Below are positions 5,781 through 10,255 of a DNA stretch of 10,255 bases, one piece after another. This stretch comes from Sutterella sp. (GTDB lineage Bacteria > Pseudomonadota > Gammaproteobacteria > Burkholderiales > Burkholderiaceae_F), in assembly GCA_020025955.1 (NCBI GenBank), contig JAHHRF010000061.1:1-10255 (forward strand), read 5' to 3'. The translations under genes were made by a program, and so were the position numbers. The notes below the pieces were generated by a model, which was not told where the DNA came from, ran no database searches, and saw only the letters and a list, made by a program, of their open reading frames with translations. Position 1 is the first letter of the stretch. Each line of letters starts with the position of its first letter.

Positions 5781-8678
5781 ATGACTGAACAGCGTTTTCA
5801 CGTCACTGGCATGAGCTGCGCGGCTTGTTCTGCCCGCGTAGAGCGAGCCGTACGTGATTTAGGCGATACGGGGCCTTGTGCCGTCAATCTACTGCAACAT
5901 AGCCTTAACGTGGACTTGCCTGAGGGCTACGACATTGAGCGTCTCAAAAACGCCATTGAAGCCGCCGGTTACGGGTTAAAAACGGAAAATGCCGATACGC
6001 CTCGCCGTGTGCGCCAGCAAGACCGTGATCGTTTAATTAACGAAGATTTAGCCGCTCGCCAACAGTCCCTCTGGATTAGCTTTGCCTGTTTATTGCCCTT
6101 GATGTGGATCGCAATGGGGCCCATGATGGGCTTGCCGTTGCCTTTGCTTTTCTCGGGCGAAGACGGACTCCTTCTTGCTGCCTGGGCGCAAGTTCTTCTA
6201 TTACTTCCCATTTTGTGGTGCTTTAAGGGTGTCTTTGCCAATGGCTTTAAGACGCTCTACCACGGGGCTCCCACGATGGACGCGTTGGTGGCACTTGGCG
6301 CAGGCGCGAGCATTCTTTCGGGCCTAATTGCGATGGGAAGCGTCATGTTGGAGGCGGTCCCTGCGCACACCTTGGCGCACTCCCTTTATTTCGAAGGCGC
6401 GGGGATGATCCTGACGCTCGTGAGCTTGGGGAAATTCTTTGAAGCGCGTGCCAAGAAGTCCACCACGGAAGCGGTGGATGCGTTAACGGCCCTGAGTCCT
6501 GAAACCGCCACGGTAGACCGAAACGGCCTTGTGCTCTCCATTCCCTTGGAAGCACTTCAAAGTGGCGACACCGTTTTATTAAAGGCAGGGGATCGCGTAC
6601 CGTCCGATGGGGTGGCGCTTGAAGGCACCGTTCATGTGGATGAATCCCTTTTAACGGGCGAAAGCCGTCCCGTGAAGCGCATGACGGGGGACACCTTAAC
6701 GGGGGGCACCTTAGTTTTAAATGGGCACTTACGCATGCGTGCCACGCGCGTGGGTGACGACACGGTTTTAGCTCGCATTGTGGATATGGTGGATCGTGCC
6801 GGGGCACAAAAAGCCCCTGTTGCGCGTTTGGCTGACCGCGTGAGTGGTTTCTTTGTGCCGGTCGTGATTGCCATTGCGCTGCTCACCACACTTTTGTGGT
6901 GGCTCTCTGGGGCAGACATTCGCTTTGCTGTGGGCGCCGGGATTGCCGTCTTGGTGATTTCTTGCCCGTGTGCATTGGGGTTAGCGACGCCCACCGCCAT
7001 CATGGTGGGCACAGGGCGCGCTGCTCGCTTAGGGCTCTTATTTAAGAGTGCACCGGCCCTGGAACAGTTAGCCAACGCCAAAACGGTGGTCTTTGATAAG
7101 ACGGGTACGCTCACGTGGGGGGTACCGGTCGTTGAAGCGGCTCACTTAAATTTAGACGGGAAAGACGCCAACGCCATCATGGTGGCGATTGCGCAGTTGG
7201 AATCCCATTCTTCTCACCCCTTAGCGGGCGCCATTGTGGCTTGGGCACAAGGCTTGGTCACGAACGACGTCGTTGTGCGCTTAACCGACTACGAAGACGT
7301 TGACGGGGAAGGGGTGCGTGCGCATGTCTCCCCTGTGGGGAAGTTAGCCATTGGTAACGTGCACATGATGAAGCGCGCAGGCGCCACCATTCCCTTGACG
7401 GTTTTGGAAACCGCTCAACGGGCGCAAGCGGAAGGCGCAGGCGTTGTTTACGTGAGCCTCAACCAAGAAGTCTTAGGGTGGTGCCGCTTGGCGGACACGC
7501 CGCGAGCGGGAGCAAAAGAAGCCGTGGAAGCCTTAAAGGCTGCGGGGCTTCGTGTGATGATGGTCACGGGTGACAATGTCAACACGGCCCAGGCCCTCGC
7601 GAAACGCTTAGGGATTGATAAGGCGGATGTGTTGGCGGGTGTGAAGCCCGAACAAAAAGCCAAAACCATTGAATCCTTGAAGCCTTCGGGCCTTACCGTC
7701 ATGGTAGGGGATGGCGTCAACGACGCCCCTGCGCTTGCCACCGCAGACGTTGGGATGGCCGTTGGGGGCGGCACGGATGTGGCCGCGGGCACTGCCGACG
7801 TGGTGCTTCTTTACGCCGATCCCGCGGACGTGGTGCGTGCCATTCAGTTAGCGCAAGCTACGATGCGAAACATTCGTCAGAACTTGGGTTGGGCGTTCCT
7901 CTATAACTTAATTGGGATTCCCGTGGCCGCAGGCGTCTTCTACCCGTGGACTGGCTGGATGTTAAGTCCCATGATTGCAGCCGCTGCCATGAGTTTGTCG
8001 AGTGTGTCGGTGGTGAGTAATGCGCTTCGTCTGCGCGGAATGACGCCTCGCTTTACGTTGGGGAGCGACGTCGTTGCCCGTCAGCATGAAGAAGCGGCGC
8101 ACGTTGAAGTGGTGCGTCAACGCCAAGCCGCTTTGAAGGCCAAGTTTGAGGCCGCCACTGAGGCGTTGCAGCCGCGCGCTCGTTTTAGCCTTCGTGTCGA
8201 CGGCATGATGTGTGGCCACTGCACGGGGACGGTGACGAAGGTGATGACCAGTTTCGAGGGTGTTGATGACGTAGAGGTGTCGTTGGAGCCCTTGCGTGCC
8301 ACCTTTACGGCGCCGTTTGACTCGAATACGGCGCCTTGGGTGGAAGCCATCGAAGCGAAACTCTTTAAGGTAACGGGGATCTATCGAGCAGACGTGAAGG
8401 CGGATGTGTCGACCGAAGACTTCCCCGGCGACTCGTTGCCGCTACCCACCCCCGTGTCAGAGGCCCTGATTGAAGTCTCCGGCATGAACTGTCAGCATTG
8501 CGTCAAGGCCCTTACCAAAGCCCTTCTGAGCGTGGAAGGGGTACGGGATACGGCCGTGGATTTAGAAACGCAAACCGCGGCCATTCAAATCGAAGGCGAC
8601 ATTGATGAAGCGATGGAGGCGAAGCTCAAAGCCGCTGTAGAAGGTGTGCATTTTGCGTGGTTAGCGATTCGTCATTAA
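5781..8678 (+). CDS. copA: Cu(I)-exporting P1B-1-type ATPase with one N-terminal and two C-terminal metal-binding domains
   Basis: This 965-residue inner-membrane pump uses ATP to move Cu(I) out of the cytoplasm. An N-terminal HMA domain (1-66) carries GMSCAAC (Cys13, Cys16). Helix pairs run at about 96-148 and 166-219. The actuator loop holds TGES (292-295). The membrane metal site has CPC (395-397), YN (708-709) and MxxSS (737-741), the set that marks Cu(I) specificity. The catalytic Asp is in DKTGT (Asp439), the nucleotide-binding HP is 479-480, and the hinge GDGVNDAP is 643-650. After a charged linker (about 751-800) come two more HMA-like domains, GMMCGHC (Cys811, Cys814) and GMNCQHC (Cys904, Cys907), the last like CopZ. 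The tail makes it longer than the usual 800-odd residues. The start at 5781 has the best ribosome site and begins right at the first HMA domain. The nearby dyad suggests copper-responsive control. Ag(I) would probably also be carried. Confidence 0.95.
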   Translation: MTEQRFHVTGMSCAACSARVERAVRDLGDTGPCAVNLLQHSLNVDLPEGYDIERLKNAIEAAGYGLKTENADTPRRVRQQDRDRLINEDLAARQQSLWISFACLLPLMWIAMGPMMGLPLPLLFSGEDGLLLAAWAQVLLLLPILWCFKGVFANGFKTLYHGAPTMDALVALGAGASILSGLIAMGSVMLEAVPAHTLAHSLYFEGAGMILTLVSLGKFFEARAKKSTTEAVDALTALSPETATVDRNGLVLSIPLEALQSGDTVLLKAGDRVPSDGVALEGTVHVDESLLTGESRPVKRMTGDTLTGGTLVLNGHLRMRATRVGDDTVLARIVDMVDRAGAQKAPVARLADRVSGFFVPVVIAIALLTTLLWWLSGADIRFAVGAGIAVLVISCPCALGLATPTAIMVGTGRAARLGLLFKSAPALEQLANAKTVVFDKTGTLTWGVPVVEAAHLNLDGKDANAIMVAIAQLESHSSHPLAGAIVAWAQGLVTNDVVVRLTDYEDVDGEGVRAHVSPVGKLAIGNVHMMKRAGATIPLTVLETAQRAQAEGAGVVYVSLNQEVLGWCRLADTPRAGAKEAVEALKAAGLRVMMVTGDNVNTAQALAKRLGIDKADVLAGVKPEQKAKTIESLKPSGLTVMVGDGVNDAPALATADVGMAVGGGTDVAAGTADVVLLYADPADVVRAIQLAQATMRNIRQNLGWAFLYNLIGIPVAAGVFYPWTGWMLSPMIAAAAMSLSSVSVVSNALRLRGMTPRFTLGSDVVARQHEEAAHVEVVRQRQAALKAKFEAATEALQPRARFSLRVDGMMCGHCTGTVTKVMTSFEGVDDVEVSLEPLRATFTAPFDSNTAPWVEAIEAKLFKVTGIYRADVKADVSTEDFPGDSLPLPTPVSEALIEVSGMNCQHCVKALTKALLSVEGVRDTAVDLETQTAAIQIEGDIDEAMEAKLKAAVEGVHFAWLAIRH

Positions 8679-8683
8679 GCTTG

Positions 8684-8732
8684 AAGGCGTCAAGGAAAAG
8701 TGAGCGCTGCTTTCTTTTTCTGACGCCTTTTT
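8684..8732 (+). terminator. Terminator-like long hairpin after copA
   Basis: AAGGCGTCA (8684-8692) pairs with TGACGCCTT (8721-8729), followed by more T to 8732. The 28-base interior can fold further around the palindrome AGCGCT. It begins 6 bases after the copA stop. Confidence 0.8.
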
Positions 8733-8739
8733 CCATAAT

Positions 8740-8771
8740 GGGAAGGGCACGAAAGGGCGCTTCCCTTTTTT
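8740..8771 (+). terminator. Second terminator hairpin in tandem, just before narX
   Basis: GGGAAG (8740-8745) pairs with CTTCCC (8760-8765). A G-G mismatch and two further pairs extend it, and six T follow (8766-8771). It ends only 28 bases before the narX start, which makes it either a backup terminator for copA or a leader element of narX. Confidence 0.75.
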
Positions 8772-8799
8772 CTTGGGTTTTCTCACGGGCAATTAGTCA

Positions 8800-10255
8800 A
8801 TGAAATGGATCGTAGAGTGGCTTAAAGCGAGTATCGTTCGTCAGTTTATGCTGGTGTTTGGCTCGGTGACGGCCTTGGTGATTGTGGTCGCGGTACCCGC
8901 CTTGATGGTGACGCAAGAGCTCACGGGCTCCGGGGGCGCGATTAACACGTCGGGGTCGTTGCGTATGCAAAGCTACAAGATTGCGTTGGCAGCGGCTGAT
9001 CCTTTCGAGCGTGAAGCCGATCGCCGTCACTTGATTGCCCAAGAAAGTGCCGAATTTGAAAAGCGATTGATGAGCCCCAACGTGGTGCGTGCCATTCCCT
9101 CGGACCCCACGGATCCGCTACGCATTGCGTACGACCGACTCAAACGCCGTTGGCACGTGGAGATGGTCCCCTTGGCCATGGGGAGTATCTCAAGCGAGGC
9201 GAAACGCCGAGAGCTTCTGGAAGCCATTCCGCGCTTTGGGGTGGACGTGGAAGACTTTGTGCACCAGTTGGATGTAAGGCTCAACCACCGCTTAAACCTG
9301 TTGCGCTGGTTGTTAGTGACCGTGCTTGTTGGGGCGTCGGTTGTGACCTTAGGGATGCTCAGCTGGCTTCAGGCGGGGATTTTCGAGCCCCTCTTGATGG
9401 TGGAAGGGGCAGCCAACCGCGTGCGACAAGGGGACTTGTCAGAGCGCATCCACATGAAGGGCGACAACGAAATTGGGCGCTTGGCTAATACCTTTGACTT
9501 TATGGTCGATGAATTAGAGCGCCTCTACGGCAACCTCGAAGGTGAAGTCGTTAAGAAAACCCAAACGCTAAACCGCAATAACCAGGGGCTCCACTGGGTC
9601 AATGACGTGAGTTTCCTTTTAAGCGAAGGGGAGCAACCCGACTGGAAAGCCTTAGGGAAACTCTTTGATCGTGGGTGCGATTTGTTGGAAGTGGGCGGGA
9701 TGGCACTACTTCGCGAGCGCGACACCGAAAAAGCGGTGTTGGCGGCAAGCTCACACTTTGCCTTTGAAAAAGAGGGCGTCACGGCGCTGCGCTACACCTT
9801 AAACCCGGTGGCCACCGCGAAGCGCCCGGGCGAATCTGACATCAATTACGTCTTATGGGTCTTGAGCCCGCAGCCCGACTCCGAAGTGTGGGTAAGCGAA
9901 ATTCTCTCCGTGTTAGAACAAACCTTGGGACGCCACTTAGAACGCATTAACCGACTCTTTGATGACCGTCGTTTGGCCGTGCTCGAAGAGCGTTCTGTGA
10001 TTGCCCGAGAGCTCCATGACTCGATTGCGCAGAGTTTGTCTTTTACCCGCATTCAGCTTCACCGCTTGAAGCTCCTTTTAAAGCGCGATGATAAAGAAGC
10101 GGTCTTTGATACCGTTAAAGAGCTCGATAACGGGATTACGACGGCGTACCGTCAATTGCGTGAGGTGTTAACCGCCTTCCGTATTCGTATTTCGAGCACG
10201 GATCTCGTGCAAGGGATTGCCCAAGCCGTGGAAGAATTTAAAGGCCGCACGGGGA
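8800..10255 (+). CDS. narX: NarX/NarQ-type nitrate/nitrite sensor histidine kinase, 5' part (runs off the window)
   Basis: Residues 1-485 are visible with no stop; the last codon is cut at the edge. A first membrane helix (about 14-38) leads to a mostly helical periplasmic sensor (about 39-167) with the P-box INTSGSLRMQSYK (48-60), hallmark of nitrate/nitrite sensors. A second helix (about 168-191) is followed by a HAMP domain (about 193-245), a central GAF-like signalling region (about 265-385) and a HisKA_3 H-box, ARELHDSIAQSL, with the phosphorylated His406. The ATP-binding domain lies mostly outside. By family knowledge the partner is a NarL-type regulator that controls anaerobic respiration genes. 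The central region keeps one cysteine (293), whereas E. coli NarX has a cluster. An in-frame TAG at 8794 fixes ATG 8800 as the earliest ATG, yet no clear ribosome site precedes it. It could be called narQ; context does not decide. Confidence 0.9.
   Translation, partial: MKWIVEWLKASIVRQFMLVFGSVTALVIVVAVPALMVTQELTGSGGAINTSGSLRMQSYKIALAAADPFEREADRRHLIAQESAEFEKRLMSPNVVRAIPSDPTDPLRIAYDRLKRRWHVEMVPLAMGSISSEAKRRELLEAIPRFGVDVEDFVHQLDVRLNHRLNLLRWLLVTVLVGASVVTLGMLSWLQAGIFEPLLMVEGAANRVRQGDLSERIHMKGDNEIGRLANTFDFMVDELERLYGNLEGEVVKKTQTLNRNNQGLHWVNDVSFLLSEGEQPDWKALGKLFDRGCDLLEVGGMALLRERDTEKAVLAASSHFAFEKEGVTALRYTLNPVATAKRPGESDINYVLWVLSPQPDSEVWVSEILSVLEQTLGRHLERINRLFDDRRLAVLEERSVIARELHDSIAQSLSFTRIQLHRLKLLLKRDDKEAVFDTVKELDNGITTAYRQLREVLTAFRIRISSTDLVQGIAQAVEEFKGRTG

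Noticed and set aside
5961..6000. A programmed frameshift after the first metal-binding domain, as in E. coli copA
   Set aside because: I see no in-frame X-XXY-YYZ slippery heptamer; the A-rich run near 5978-5990 does not fit the pattern.
6343..7792. Long open frames on the minus strand inside copA
   Set aside because: They run antisense to a clearly conserved gene, have unnatural composition and no ribosome sites; they are shadows of the high-GC coding strand.
9089..9488. Plus-strand alternative frames within narX
   Set aside because: They overlap the conserved NarX frame with its P-box, HAMP and H-box; their translations are low-complexity and unrelated to known families.

Overview
The window reads as a Gram-negative, probably host-associated proteobacterium. 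The type V outer-membrane proteins and a NarX-type nitrate sensor suggest a beta- or gammaproteobacterium. A Sutterella/Parasutterella-like member of the Burkholderiales is my best guess, from general resemblance only. All four recognisable genes lie on the + strand, each separated from the next by at least one intrinsic terminator, so they look like separate transcription units rather than one operon.

Layout: (1) positions 1-563 are the C-terminal end of a classical (type Va) autotransporter beta-barrel, closed by a strong terminator at 584-621. (2) 622-1059 is a non-coding stretch with several short palindromes, a plausible sigma70 promoter and a stable leader hairpin just before the next gene. 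(3) 1060-5556 encodes a 1498-residue surface protein. It has a signal peptide and a passenger of about 18 degenerate solenoid repeats, ending in a pertactin-like passenger end. A coiled-coil stalk and a YadA-type trimeric anchor follow. This mix of a type Va-style passenger with a type Vc anchor is the most unusual thing here. A UUCG-loop terminator follows. (4) 5557-5780 carries a promoter and a perfect 7-bp dyad in front of copA. (5) 5781-8678 is a Cu(I)-exporting P1B-1 ATPase (965 residues) with one N-terminal metal-binding domain and two extra ones at the C terminus, the last resembling the chaperone CopZ. Two terminator-like hairpins in tandem follow. (6) 8800 to the window end is the 5' part of a NarX/NarQ-type nitrate/nitrite sensor kinase with a recognisable P-box, HAMP and HisKA_3 H-box, cut by the window edge.

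Functionally the window combines cell-surface adhesion/display (two type V secretion proteins), copper detoxification and sensing of an anaerobic electron acceptor. I see no mobile element, CRISPR array, tRNA or rRNA. The passenger of the large adhesin is clearly more AT-rich than its own C terminus and than copA, which fits modular passenger exchange.
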